Shown in pieces: positions 16,501 to 24,616 of a stretch of DNA of 64,000 nt (the stretch's first letter is position 1; each line of letters opens with the position of its first letter). The notes beneath the pieces are model-generated. The model made no database searches. It saw only the letters and a program-made list of their open reading frames with translations, and was not told where the DNA came from. Both the position numbers and the translations under genes were made by a program. This DNA comes from Streptomyces sp. Ncost-T10-10d (lineage in GTDB: Bacteria > Actinomycetota > Actinomycetes > Streptomycetales > Streptomycetaceae): positions 41,472 to 105,471 of the forward strand of contig NZ_FMDF01000033.1 of the NCBI RefSeq assembly GCF_900091955.1, given 5' to 3'.

Positions 16501-18195
16501 ATGACCGAACGATGGGCTCTGGCCACCACGGAGACCGGCGGCGCCCTCCTCGCCCCGCTGGACTCCACCGGCCTGCCCACCGCCCCGGTCCTGACCGAAC
16601 CCGACCTCGTGGAGGCGGTCCGCTCCCGCCCGGATGTCACACGCTGGGTCTGGCGGTCCACCGCCGAGATCTACCCGCGCCTGCTCGCGGCCGGCGTCCC
16701 CGTGGCCCGTTGTTACGACATCGAGGTCGCCGAGTCCCTCCTCCTCGCCCACGAGGGCCGTCTCGGCGAACCCCGTTCCGCAGCCGCCGCCCACGCCCGC
16801 CTGCGCAACGCCCCCGTACCCCCCGATCCGCCGCCCCGCTCCGCCGAGCCCGGCTCGCAGTCCTCCCTCTTCGAGCCGCAGTCCGGCACGGACCTGCCCT
16901 TCGACGACCTGCTCCAGGTGTACGCCGACCAGCTCCGCCGCCACGACGCCACCGCGCACCCGGGCAGGATGCGCCTGCTGACGGCCGCCGAATCGGCCGG
17001 CATGCTGGTCGCCGCCGAGATGAACCGGTCAGGCCTCCCCTGGCGCGCCGACGTGCACCGGAACGTGCTCCACGAACTGCTCGGCGAGCGTTACGCGGGC
17101 GGCGGCGAGCCCCGCAGGCTGGCCGAGCTGGCCGACGAGGTGTCGGCCGCCTTCGGCAGACGGGTCCGTCCCGACCTCCCCGCCGACGTGGTGAAGGCGT
17201 TCGCACAGGCCGGCATCAAGGTCAAGTCCACCCGGCGCTGGGAGCTGGAGGGGCTGGACCATCCGGCGGTGGAACCCCTCATCCAGTACAAGAAGCTGTA
17301 CCGGATCTGGACGGCGCACGGCTGGAGCTGGCTCCAGGACTGGGTACGCGACGGCCGCTTCCGCCCCGAGTACCAGCCGGGCGGCACGGTCAGCGGCCGC
17401 TGGACGACCAACGGCGGAGGAGCGCTGCAGATCCCCAAGGTGATACGGCAGGCGGTCGTCGCGGACGAGGGCTGGCGCCTCGTCGTCGCGGACGCCGACC
17501 AGATGGAGCCCAGAGTGCTGGCCGCGATCTCCCGCGATCGCGGTCTGATGGAAGTGGCGGGCCATGACGGCGATCTCTATACGTCACTGTCGGACCGGGC
17601 CTTCCACGGCGACCGGGACCACGCCAAGCTGGCCCTGCTGGGCGCGGTCTACGGCCAGACCTCGGGCGACGGCCTGAAGAACCTGGCAGCCCTGCGCCGA
17701 AGGTTTCCGCTGGCCGTGGCCTACGTCGACGATGCGGCAAAAGCGGGCGAGGAAGGACGTCTCGTACGGACGTGGCTGGGCCGGACCAGTCCGCCCGCGG
17801 CCGGGAGCGAGGAGGACGACGAGGCCGGCATCCCGCAGGGGAGCGCGGAACAGCCCTCCGCCGAGGGCGAATTCACCCCTGGTTACGCATCGTCGAACGC
17901 CCGCGCGCGGGGCCGCTTCACCCGCAATTTCGTGGTGCAGGGCAGCGCCGCGGACTGGGCACTGCTGCTCCTGGCCGCCCTGCGCCGGTCGCTCGGCTCC
18001 GCCGGCCTCCGGGCCGAGTTGGTCTTCTTCCAGCATGACGAGGTGATTGTGCACTGTCCACAGGAGGAGGCAGAGGCGGTCGTGGAGGCGATCCGGGCGG
18101 CCGGTGACATGGCCGGGCGGACCGCCTTCGGCGATACGCCGGTGCGTTTTCCGTTCACGACGGCGGTGGTGGAGCGCTACTCGGACGCGAAGTAG
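16501..18195 (+). CDS. PolA-like DNA polymerase (annotated as bifunctional 3'-5' exonuclease/polymerase)
   Basis: This encodes a 564-residue family A polymerase homologue, much shorter than Pol I. Polymerase motifs are present in order: motif A as DADQMEPRVLA (usual DYSQIELR, so altered but keeping the Asp), motif B as RDHAKLALLGAVYG and motif C as FFQHDEVIVH. The N-terminal part (about residues 1-160) occupies the place of the 3'-5' exonuclease domain, but its acidic catalytic motifs are not clear; CYDIEVAESLL is the nearest. No 5' nuclease domain exists. This accessory polymerase is widespread in actinobacteria and is presumed to act in repair or gap filling. An Asp/Glu-rich insert lies near residues 435-460. 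It stands alone between rppA and a small membrane-protein gene. Confidence 0.82.
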   Translation: MTERWALATTETGGALLAPLDSTGLPTAPVLTEPDLVEAVRSRPDVTRWVWRSTAEIYPRLLAAGVPVARCYDIEVAESLLLAHEGRLGEPRSAAAAHARLRNAPVPPDPPPRSAEPGSQSSLFEPQSGTDLPFDDLLQVYADQLRRHDATAHPGRMRLLTAAESAGMLVAAEMNRSGLPWRADVHRNVLHELLGERYAGGGEPRRLAELADEVSAAFGRRVRPDLPADVVKAFAQAGIKVKSTRRWELEGLDHPAVEPLIQYKKLYRIWTAHGWSWLQDWVRDGRFRPEYQPGGTVSGRWTTNGGGALQIPKVIRQAVVADEGWRLVVADADQMEPRVLAAISRDRGLMEVAGHDGDLYTSLSDRAFHGDRDHAKLALLGAVYGQTSGDGLKNLAALRRRFPLAVAYVDDAAKAGEEGRLVRTWLGRTSPPAAGSEEDDEAGIPQGSAEQPSAEGEFTPGYASSNARARGRFTRNFVVQGSAADWALLLLAALRRSLGSAGLRAELVFFQHDEVIVHCPQEEAEAVVEAIRAAGDMAGRTAFGDTPVRFPFTTAVVERYSDAK

Positions 18196-18210
18196 GCCGC
18201 CACCTGCGGA

Positions 18211-18447
18211 TCACCCGCCGGAGCCGGGCGTACTCGGCCCCTTGGGCCCTCCGCTCCCCTGCTGTTCACCCGTATCCGGCCCCGGGGCAGGTCGTGCGCC
18301 CGGTCCGTCGTCGAACCCGGCCAGCCCGTGATCGTAGTGTGCGGGACGCAGATGCTGATGCCGATGCCTGGCGTTGAGCATGTGGATGACGAACGCTGCG
18401 ATCGCGATCATCGCGAGGACGACCACGACGGTGACCAGGGTGTCCAT
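18211..18447 (-). CDS. Small single-pass membrane protein
   Basis: This encodes a 78-residue protein. One hydrophobic helix spans about residues 4-24 and is followed by a His/Arg-rich segment (ARHRHQHLRPAHYDH) and a Gly/Pro/Ser-rich tail. No family is recognised. It converges on the polymerase gene with 15 bases between stops. High GC at third positions and the clear helix favour a real gene. Confidence 0.55.
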   Translation of the reverse strand: MDTLVTVVVVLAMIAIAAFVIHMLNARHRHQHLRPAHYDHGLAGFDDGPGARPAPGPDTGEQQGSGGPKGPSTPGSGG

Positions 18448-18767
18448 GCGGTACCGGCCCCCTTCGATGCGCAGGCCGACAAAGGCGGCTCACCGGGAGC
18501 CGTACACATCCAGGCTACTCCGCGGACCGGCGCCCGCCCCCGGACGGCGATCCCACCGCGTGCGCCCCACAAGGGCCCGGACCGCAGATGCTCCGGTCCG
18601 GGCCGAGCGCGGCGTGCGCCCCGCGAGGGGATTCCCCGGGGGCGCGCCCGCGCAGCGGGGGTACGCCTCCGCTGTGCTGCGTATCTACCCGCGTTCCCAC
18701 AGCGCGGGACGTTCGGCGGTTCCCAGCCGACGATGGCCGAGTGCGCCTGCAGACAGCGGTACGTGAC

Positions 18768-19040
18768 CCCGCCGGAGTCACCCGGTTCGGCGCACACACG
18801 GGTGCGGGTGACCCCGGAGACGGTGCCCTCCTGGTAGGTGACGCTGGTGTTGCGCTGCTGGACCGTTCCGCAGTGCCGGCCGGTCGTCGAGCCCGAGCGG
18901 CAGACCGTCGATCCATCCAGCAGCTCGGTGGATCCGGTGACCGTCACATCGCCGTTGCCGTACCCGTTCACCAGGGCATGTGGCGTCCAGTTGGTGTTGG
19001 TGGCGACCACGGAGCTCCCCGTGCCGCCACCCGCACCCAT
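18768..19040 (-). pseudogene. Fragment of a streptogrisin-like serine protease
   Basis: The minus strand encodes about 90 residues matching the central and C-terminal part of secreted S1 proteases of the streptogrisin family. It contains LVNGYGNGDVTVTGSTE, the disulfide-type segment VCRSGSTTGRHCG, then VSGVTRTRVCAEPGDSGG with the nucleophile serine. The signal peptide, propeptide and the His and Asp of the triad are missing, and homology stops right after GDSGG. The next gene on the other strand starts 11 bases beyond the truncated 5' end. It is therefore a relic truncated at both ends, not a functional protease. Confidence 0.8.
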
Positions 19041-19051
19041 AGGTTCGTCCC

Positions 19052-19732
19052 ATGCGAATAGGTGAGCTGCTGGGTGCCGGACGATCCGCCGATGTGTACG
19101 CGCTCGACGAGAAGTGGGTTCTGCGCCGCTACCGCGACGGCATGGACGCCACCCACGAGTGGACGGTCATGTCCTACCTCAGCGCCTACGGCTACCCGGT
19201 CCCCCAACTCGGCCCCCGTGACGCCGAGGCAGCCCCTTGCGACCTGGTACTGCAACGTCTGAGCGGCCCTACCATGCTGCAGTCCCTGCTCTCCGGGGAT
19301 CTCTCCGCGACCGAGGCCGGCACCATGCTGGCCGGTCTCCTCACCGAACTGCACACCGTCCCCGCCCGGCTCTCCCCGCGCCCCGAGGACCGGATCCTCC
19401 ATCTCGACCTGCACCCGGACAACGTGATGCTGACGGACCGGGGCCCGGTGGTGATCGACTGGACCGACACCGGGGAGGGCGTGCCGGCCGCGGACCGGGC
19501 CATGTCGGCCCTGATCCTCGCCCAGGTCGCGGTCGACGACCGTTCCCCCGCGTCGGCGGGGGCTCGCGCCCTGCTCGATGCCCTGTTGCCGCACTTCTCC
19601 GCCTCCGGCGGCATCCCCGACCGCCACCTCGCCGAAGCCGCCTCGCGTCGCGCGGCCAACCCGACGATGAGCCCTCACGAGGTGGCCCTCATCGGCCGGG
19701 CGACATCGCTGATCACCGAGTTGACGGACTGA
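19052..19732 (+). CDS. APH-fold phosphotransferase
   Basis: This encodes a 226-residue small-molecule kinase of the aminoglycoside phosphotransferase fold. The nucleotide-binding N-lobe shows LLGAGRSADVYAL and a lysine in EKWVLRRY. The catalytic loop is HLDLHPDNVML and the metal-binding Asp is in VVIDWTDT. It is shorter than resistance APH enzymes (usually 260 or more residues) and most likely phosphorylates a metabolite; the substrate is not evident. The ATG at 19052 is the clear start. It lies directly beside the truncated protease, suggesting a rearrangement placed them together. Confidence 0.82.
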   Translation: MRIGELLGAGRSADVYALDEKWVLRRYRDGMDATHEWTVMSYLSAYGYPVPQLGPRDAEAAPCDLVLQRLSGPTMLQSLLSGDLSATEAGTMLAGLLTELHTVPARLSPRPEDRILHLDLHPDNVMLTDRGPVVIDWTDTGEGVPAADRAMSALILAQVAVDDRSPASAGARALLDALLPHFSASGGIPDRHLAEAASRRAANPTMSPHEVALIGRATSLITELTD

Positions 19733-19865
19733 GCCCCCGCGAAGAGGGTGCTCGGTCCGGAACCCCGCTGATCGATGTCCGTGTTGAGGAGCACGACCAG
19801 GGAGCCCCGGCCGGTGGCGAGCACGCGGGCCCGGATACGCATGTCGTGCCGGCGACCCGCCGGAT

Positions 19866-21020
19866 TCAGCCCATGCCACCGGGGTGGAGGACGACCTTGG
19901 TCCAGCCGTCGTCCCGGCTGTCGAAGTGCTCGTAGCCCCGCGGCGCTTCCGAGAGCGGAAGCTCGTGGGAGACGATCCACGACGGCTCGGCCTTGCCCTG
20001 CTGGATGAGGTTGCACAGCTGGCGGTTGTAGGCCTTGACGTTGGCCTGGCCGGTACCCATCGACTGGCCCTTGAACCAGTACATGCCGTAGTCGAAGGCG
20101 ATCTCTCCTTCGTCCTTGTAGAGCTTGTCCGGGCTGCCGGGGTCATGAGGGAAAAAGTCGCCGACCACGCCGATGGTGCCGGTGAACTTCACCGACTGCA
20201 CCAGATTGTTCAGCGTCAGGTTCGGCTGCTCGTGCCCCTGGGCGTCATGTGCCTGGTAGCCCACGCACTCACAACCGCAGTCCGCACCCAGTCCGTTGGT
20301 GTGCTCGTTGATCTGATCGATCGGTGAGCCCTTGGAGTCGTCGATGGGGATGGCGCCGATCTCCTCCGCCAGACGCAGCCGGTCCGGGTGACGGTCGACA
20401 ACCATCACCTCGGCGGCGCTCTTGAGTTTCGCCGACAGGGCGGCCATCAGGCCGACCGGCCCGGCACCGTAGATGACAACGGTCTCGCCCGGCCGCACAC
20501 CCGCGAGTTCGGTGCAGTGCCAGCCGGTCGGGAAGACATCGGACAGCATCACGTAGTCGTTCTGCTTCTCCCGCGCCTCTTCCGGCAGCACCAGGCAGTT
20601 GGAGTCCCCGTACGGAACCCGCAGAAACTCCGCCTGCCCCCCGTTGTACGGGCCCATTCCCGCGAAGCCGTACGCGGCACCGGCCATCCTCGGATCCGTC
20701 GGCGTGGTCAGACAGAACGCCGTCAGCCCGTTGTCGCAGTTGCGGCAGAACCCGCAGCTGATGTTGAACGGCAAGCAGACCAGGTCCCCCACTCTCACCC
20801 GGTCCACGCCGTCACCGACCTCGATCACCTCACCCATGTTCTCGTGGCCCAGGACGCGCCCCGTCTCCATGTCGGTGCGCCCCTCGTACATGTGCAGGTC
20901 AGATCCGCAGATGTTCGTCGAGGTGATCCTGACCAGCACGTCCGTCGGCCGTTCGATCCTCGCGTCCGGCACGTCCTTGACGCTCACCGAACGCGGTCCG
21001 TCGTACACCAGTGCCTTCAT
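19866..21020 (-). CDS. Zinc-dependent dehydrogenase, glutathione-independent formaldehyde dehydrogenase type
   Basis: This encodes a 384-residue medium-chain dehydrogenase. Catalytic zinc ligands are in NICGSDLH and GHENMGE. The structural-zinc cysteines appear as CGFCRNCDNGLTAFC. The Rossmann glycines are in VVIYGAGPVGLMA. The long insert around ECVGYQAHD and the conserved YGFAGMGPYNGGQAE stretch match the FdhA/formaldehyde dismutase-like branch, which oxidises formaldehyde or related aldehydes with tightly bound NAD. The ATG at 21020 gives the family start MKALVYDGP. No C1-pathway genes are nearby. Upstream lie GGATC-type short repeats (21176-21206). Confidence 0.87.
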   Translation of the reverse strand: MKALVYDGPRSVSVKDVPDARIERPTDVLVRITSTNICGSDLHMYEGRTDMETGRVLGHENMGEVIEVGDGVDRVRVGDLVCLPFNISCGFCRNCDNGLTAFCLTTPTDPRMAGAAYGFAGMGPYNGGQAEFLRVPYGDSNCLVLPEEAREKQNDYVMLSDVFPTGWHCTELAGVRPGETVVIYGAGPVGLMAALSAKLKSAAEVMVVDRHPDRLRLAEEIGAIPIDDSKGSPIDQINEHTNGLGADCGCECVGYQAHDAQGHEQPNLTLNNLVQSVKFTGTIGVVGDFFPHDPGSPDKLYKDEGEIAFDYGMYWFKGQSMGTGQANVKAYNRQLCNLIQQGKAEPSWIVSHELPLSEAPRGYEHFDSRDDGWTKVVLHPGGMG

Positions 21021-21355
21021 GGAATTGCCTCCGCATTCCGCATTCCCCGATCGCGCCGTCTGCGCCCACCCCATCGAAAGGTCTGGCGAGGAGAACCGGC
21101 CACGCGAGGAAGGAAGGCATGCGCTGCCGTCGGATCCGGCGGATCCCCGGAACTCTGCGAATCCGGCGGAACTCCGGATCACTGGATCAGTTGGATCACC
21201 GGATCCGCACAAGCCGCGAGTCGCTGCTCCCGGTGGCGGTCGACCGCCTCGGACATATCGCTCTCGGGCGGGACTTGACGCCTCTTCCACCCTCCCACCG
21301 GGTCGCCTCATGTCAACCGGAGGCCGCGCGCGGGAGCGGTCGAGCAAGCGCATAG
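21021..21355 (-). other. fdhA-like gene upstream region
   Basis: About 335 bases separate this start from the tRNA terminator. I see no gene. The notable content is a run of GGATC motifs, including four at 21176, 21184, 21193 and 21201 (8-9 base spacing), which could be regulatory. Confidence 0.5.
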
Positions 21356-21390
21356 AAAAACCCCAGGTCACGGCGAGTGAGTCCTGGGGT
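21356..21390 (-). terminator. Terminator of the tRNA-Thr gene
   Basis: Read on the minus strand, the stem CCCCAGG pairs with CCTGGGG and is followed directly by TTTTT. It begins eight bases after the tRNA 3' end. Confidence 0.85.
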
Positions 21391-21397
21391 TGATCCG

Positions 21398-21471
21398 AGC
21401 CGCCTTCGGGATTCGAACCCGAGACCTACGCATTACGAGTGCGTTGCTCTGGCCAACTGAGCTAAGGCGGC
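21398..21471 (-). tRNA. tRNA-Thr (anticodon CGT)
   Basis: A complete 74-base cloverleaf is visible on the minus strand. It has a 7-bp acceptor stem (GCCGCCT/AGGCGGC), a D-arm, an anticodon stem ACGCA/TGCGT with loop CTCGTAA (anticodon CGT), a five-base variable loop and a T-arm TCGGG-TTCGAAT-CCCGA. The discriminator base is T and CCA is not encoded. It reads ACG threonine codons. A 16-bp perfect palindrome lies upstream (21480-21495). Confidence 0.96.
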
Positions 21472-21479
21472 ACGCCCTG

Positions 21480-21495
21480 TCGCACCATGGTGCGA
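21480..21495. promoter_or_regulatory. 16-bp palindrome upstream of tRNA-Thr
   Basis: TCGCACCATGGTGCGA is a perfect palindrome eight bases before the tRNA 5' end and 95 bases after the hydrolase stop. It could form a hairpin in a common transcript or be a protein site. Function unknown. Confidence 0.4.
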
Positions 21496-21590
21496 TCAGC
21501 AGCGTCGCCAAGTCTACACAGTTTCCGGGGGTGCTCCGTACCAGCCTGGCTTTGGCCCGTTTCCGCAGGTCAGCGGGGCTCCGGATGGGA

Positions 21591-23117
21591 TCAGGAGCAC
21601 ATCTTGCCCTTGGCCGGCGGGGTGCCCTCCAGGAGGTAGGTGTTGATCGCCGTGTCGATGCAGTCACTGCCGCGGCCGTACGCCGTGTGCCCGTCGCCGC
21701 GATAGGTGAGGAGGGTGCCGGAGGAGAGCTGGCCGGCCAGGGACTCGGCCCACTTGTACGGAGTGGCCGGGTCGCGGGTGGTGCCGACCACGAGGATCGG
21801 GTCGGCACCCTTCGCCTCGATGCGGTGGGGGGTGCCGGTGGACCGGACCGGCCAGTGGGCGCAGTTCAGGGCGGCCCAGGTGAAGGTCCTGCCGAAGACC
21901 GGGGATGCCTTCTCGAACCCGGTGAGTGCCTGGGCTGCGGCATTGGCGTCGGCGAAGGCGGGCGGCATGTCCAGGCAGTTCACGGCAGCGTTGGCGAACA
22001 TCAGGTTCGCGTACGTGCCGTTCGGCTCGCGTTCGTAATAGCTGTCCGCCAGGGAGAGCAGGCCGGAACCGTCACCCTTCTCGGCCCCGGCGAGGGCAAC
22101 GCGGAGCTGGGGCCAGGCCGACTCGTCGTACATGGCGGCGATGACTCCCGTGGTGGCGAGGGATTCGGTGAGCTCGCGCGAGGCGCCGGTGGGAATCGGC
22201 CTGGCGTCGAGGCCGGCGAAGAGCTGCTTCAGACGGGTGGCCGCGTCGGCGGTGGAGGTGGTGCCGAGCGGGCAGTCCGCCTTCTTCACGCAGTCGGCGG
22301 CGAAGGACTGGAACGCGGTCTCGAAGCCCGCGGTCTGGTCGCGGTTCGCGTCGACTGCGGGGAGTGACGGGTCCATCGCGCCGTCCAGGACCAGGCGGCC
22401 GACGCGAGCGGGGAAGAGCTCGGCATACGTCGCGCCGAGATAGGTGCCGTACGACGCCCCGACGTAGTGCAGCTTCCCGTCACCGAGCAGGGCCCGCAAC
22501 ATGTCCATGTCGCGGGCCGTCTCGACGGTGGAGACATGGGGGAGGATCTCGCCCGAGCGCCGCTCGCAGCCGCTTGCGAACTCCTTGTAGGCGTCGCTCA
22601 GCCTTTTGACCTCGGTGGCGTCGTCCGGGGTCTGGTCGACCTGGGTATAGGCATCCATCTGCGGACCGGTGAGGCATTCGACGGGCTCACTGCGGGCCAC
22701 TCCGCGCGGGTCGATGGCGACCATGTCGTAACGAGCCCGGACCTGGGCGGGATAGCCGATGGCCGCGTAACTCTGGAGGTAGCCGACGGCCGAACCGCCG
22801 GGGCCGCCCGGATTCACCAGGAGGGAGCCGATCCGCTTGCCCGGTCCGGTGGCCTTCATGCGGGAGACGGCCAGCTCGATGTCGCCGCCGTCCGGCTTCG
22901 CGTAGTCCAGGGGCGCCTTCATCGTCGTGCACTGGAACCCCTCGGCGCCGCAGTCCCGCCAGTTCAGCTGTTGCGCGTAATACGGCGCGAGCGCCGCGGG
23001 CACCGCTGGGGCGGACGGCGAGGCGCTCGTCGAACTACCACTGCTGCAGCCGGAGATGAGGAGGGCGGCAGTACCGAGCACGGTGGCAAGGATGCGGAGC
23101 GGGCGCCTGGAGTCCAT
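21591..23117 (-). CDS. Secreted alpha/beta-hydrolase, tripeptidyl aminopeptidase-like lipoprotein
   Basis: This encodes a 508-residue lipoprotein. The signal peptide ends in the lipobox LLISGC with Cys at about 24, followed by a Ser-rich linker. The hydrolase core has the oxyanion region VNPGGPGGS, the nucleophile elbow GASYGTYLG and the C-terminal His in GDGHTAYG. The C-terminal TAP-like domain (about residues 400-508) places it with the Streptomyces Tap/SlpD/SlpE mycelium-associated exopeptidases that remove N-terminal tripeptides. The ATG at 23117 starts the signal peptide; earlier in-frame codons have no support. It probably acts outside the cell on peptides, anchored to the membrane. Confidence 0.88.
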   Translation of the reverse strand: MDSRRPLRILATVLGTAALLISGCSSGSSTSASPSAPAVPAALAPYYAQQLNWRDCGAEGFQCTTMKAPLDYAKPDGGDIELAVSRMKATGPGKRIGSLLVNPGGPGGSAVGYLQSYAAIGYPAQVRARYDMVAIDPRGVARSEPVECLTGPQMDAYTQVDQTPDDATEVKRLSDAYKEFASGCERRSGEILPHVSTVETARDMDMLRALLGDGKLHYVGASYGTYLGATYAELFPARVGRLVLDGAMDPSLPAVDANRDQTAGFETAFQSFAADCVKKADCPLGTTSTADAATRLKQLFAGLDARPIPTGASRELTESLATTGVIAAMYDESAWPQLRVALAGAEKGDGSGLLSLADSYYEREPNGTYANLMFANAAVNCLDMPPAFADANAAAQALTGFEKASPVFGRTFTWAALNCAHWPVRSTGTPHRIEAKGADPILVVGTTRDPATPYKWAESLAGQLSSGTLLTYRGDGHTAYGRGSDCIDTAINTYLLEGTPPAKGKMCS

Positions 23118-23226
23118 CCTCGGAGCGTAGTCGCCGGGTGACGGGTCGCCCGCTTGTCTGCTCGTACGGGTGAAAAAGCAGTGATGAACGGTGATGATGA
23201 GCAACGGCGATGAGTGATGAGTGGCG

Positions 23227-24432
23227 TCAGCCCGCGCGCAGCGCCATCGTCATCGCCTCCACCGCGAGCAGCGGTGCCACATTGCGGTCCAGCGCCCGGC
23301 GGCAGGCGATCACCGCCTCTATCCGGCGCAGGGTTCGCTCGGGCGTGGAGGAGCGGGCGATGCGGTCGAGGGCATCCTGCGCGTCCGCATGGGCGATGGC
23401 GATCCGCGAGCCCAGCTGGATGGCCAGTACGTCGCGGTAGAAGCTGGTCAGATCGGTGAGCGCGAGATCGAGGCTGTCACGCTGGGTACGGGTCTTGCGG
23501 CGCTTCTGTCTGTCCTCCAGCTCCTTCATCACCCCCGCCGTGCCGCGCGGCATCCGCCCCCCGGCGGCGGCGCCGAGCGCGGCCTTCATCTCTTCCGTCT
23601 CCTTGGCGTCGACCTCCTCCGAGACCTGCTTGGCGTCATCGGTGGCGGTGTCGATCAGCTCCTGGGCGGCCTTGAGACAGCCTCCGATGTCCTCGACCCG
23701 CAGCGGGAGCTTGAGCACGTCGGCGCGACGGGAGCGGGCCCTCTCGTCGGTGGCGAGGCGACGAGCCCTGCCGATGTGGCCCTGGGTGGCACGGGCGGCG
23801 AACGCGGCCTGCTCCGGATCGATGCCGTCTCGCCGGATCAGGACATCGGCGACAGCATCGACCGGGGGCGTGCGCAGCGTGAGGTGACGACAGCGGGAAC
23901 GGATGGTGGGCAGCACATCTTCGAGGGAGGGTGCGCAGAGCAGCCACACCGTGCGCGGCGCGGGCTCCTCGACAGCCTTCAGCAGGACGTTCCCCGCGCC
24001 TTCGGTGAGCCGGTCGGCGTCCTCCAGAACGATGACCTGCCAGCGGCCGACGGCCGGGGAGAGCTGGGCGCGGCGGACCAGCTCGCGGGTCTCCTTCACA
24101 CCGATGGAGAGCAGATCGGTACGGACCACCTCTACGTCGGCGTGCGTACCGATGAGGCTGGTGTGGCAGCCGTCACAGAAGCCGCAGCCCGGTGCGCCGC
24201 CCAGGGCGCGGTCGGGGCTGGTGCACTGGAGGGCGGCGGCGAAGGCCCGGGCGGCGGTGGAACGGCCGGAGCCCGGCGGGCCGGTGAACAGCCAGGCGTG
24301 GGTCATCTTCGACCCCGGAGGCACCGGCTCCCCCGCGGAGTGGGCGGTGACCAGCGCATCGGCGTCCCGGGCGGCGGCACCGAGCTGCTCCTGCACCCGG
24401 TCCTGACCGACCAGGTCGTCCCATACGGTCAT
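23227..24432 (-). CDS. holB: DNA polymerase III delta-prime subunit
   Basis: This encodes a 401-residue clamp-loader subunit. The AAA+ core shows a P-loop-like GPPGSGRST in which the usual lysine is arginine, consistent with delta-prime being a non-hydrolysing stator. A zinc module has cysteines in LQCTSPD and CGFCDGC. Sensor-type segments VIVLEDADRLT and LPTIRSRCRHL follow, and helical C-terminal domains complete the protein. It helps load the beta clamp during replication. It lies 184 bases downstream of tmk on the same strand, the conserved actinobacterial order. The ATG at 24432 gives the family start. Confidence 0.92.
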   Translation of the reverse strand: MTVWDDLVGQDRVQEQLGAAARDADALVTAHSAGEPVPPGSKMTHAWLFTGPPGSGRSTAARAFAAALQCTSPDRALGGAPGCGFCDGCHTSLIGTHADVEVVRTDLLSIGVKETRELVRRAQLSPAVGRWQVIVLEDADRLTEGAGNVLLKAVEEPAPRTVWLLCAPSLEDVLPTIRSRCRHLTLRTPPVDAVADVLIRRDGIDPEQAAFAARATQGHIGRARRLATDERARSRRADVLKLPLRVEDIGGCLKAAQELIDTATDDAKQVSEEVDAKETEEMKAALGAAAGGRMPRGTAGVMKELEDRQKRRKTRTQRDSLDLALTDLTSFYRDVLAIQLGSRIAIAHADAQDALDRIARSSTPERTLRRIEAVIACRRALDRNVAPLLAVEAMTMALRAG

Positions 24433-24616
24433 GGGTCACCGCCCTTCCGGTGGTGTGCGGCCGCGCGGCTGGCGATGCGGCCGCGCAGCTGTGATGTCAC
24501 TGCTTGTCGATCCGGCTTCCCCGATCCGACTCCCATTGTGGGGGACGGGTCTGACAATCCCGGCAGCACCGCAGTCCGGCTGCCGGGCCGTCGACCCGCC
24601 CGGCAGCCTCCGCGGA

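Noticed and set aside
19052..19732. Aminoglycoside resistance gene
   Set aside because: Only the APH fold is shared. The protein is short and nothing in the sequence points to aminoglycosides.
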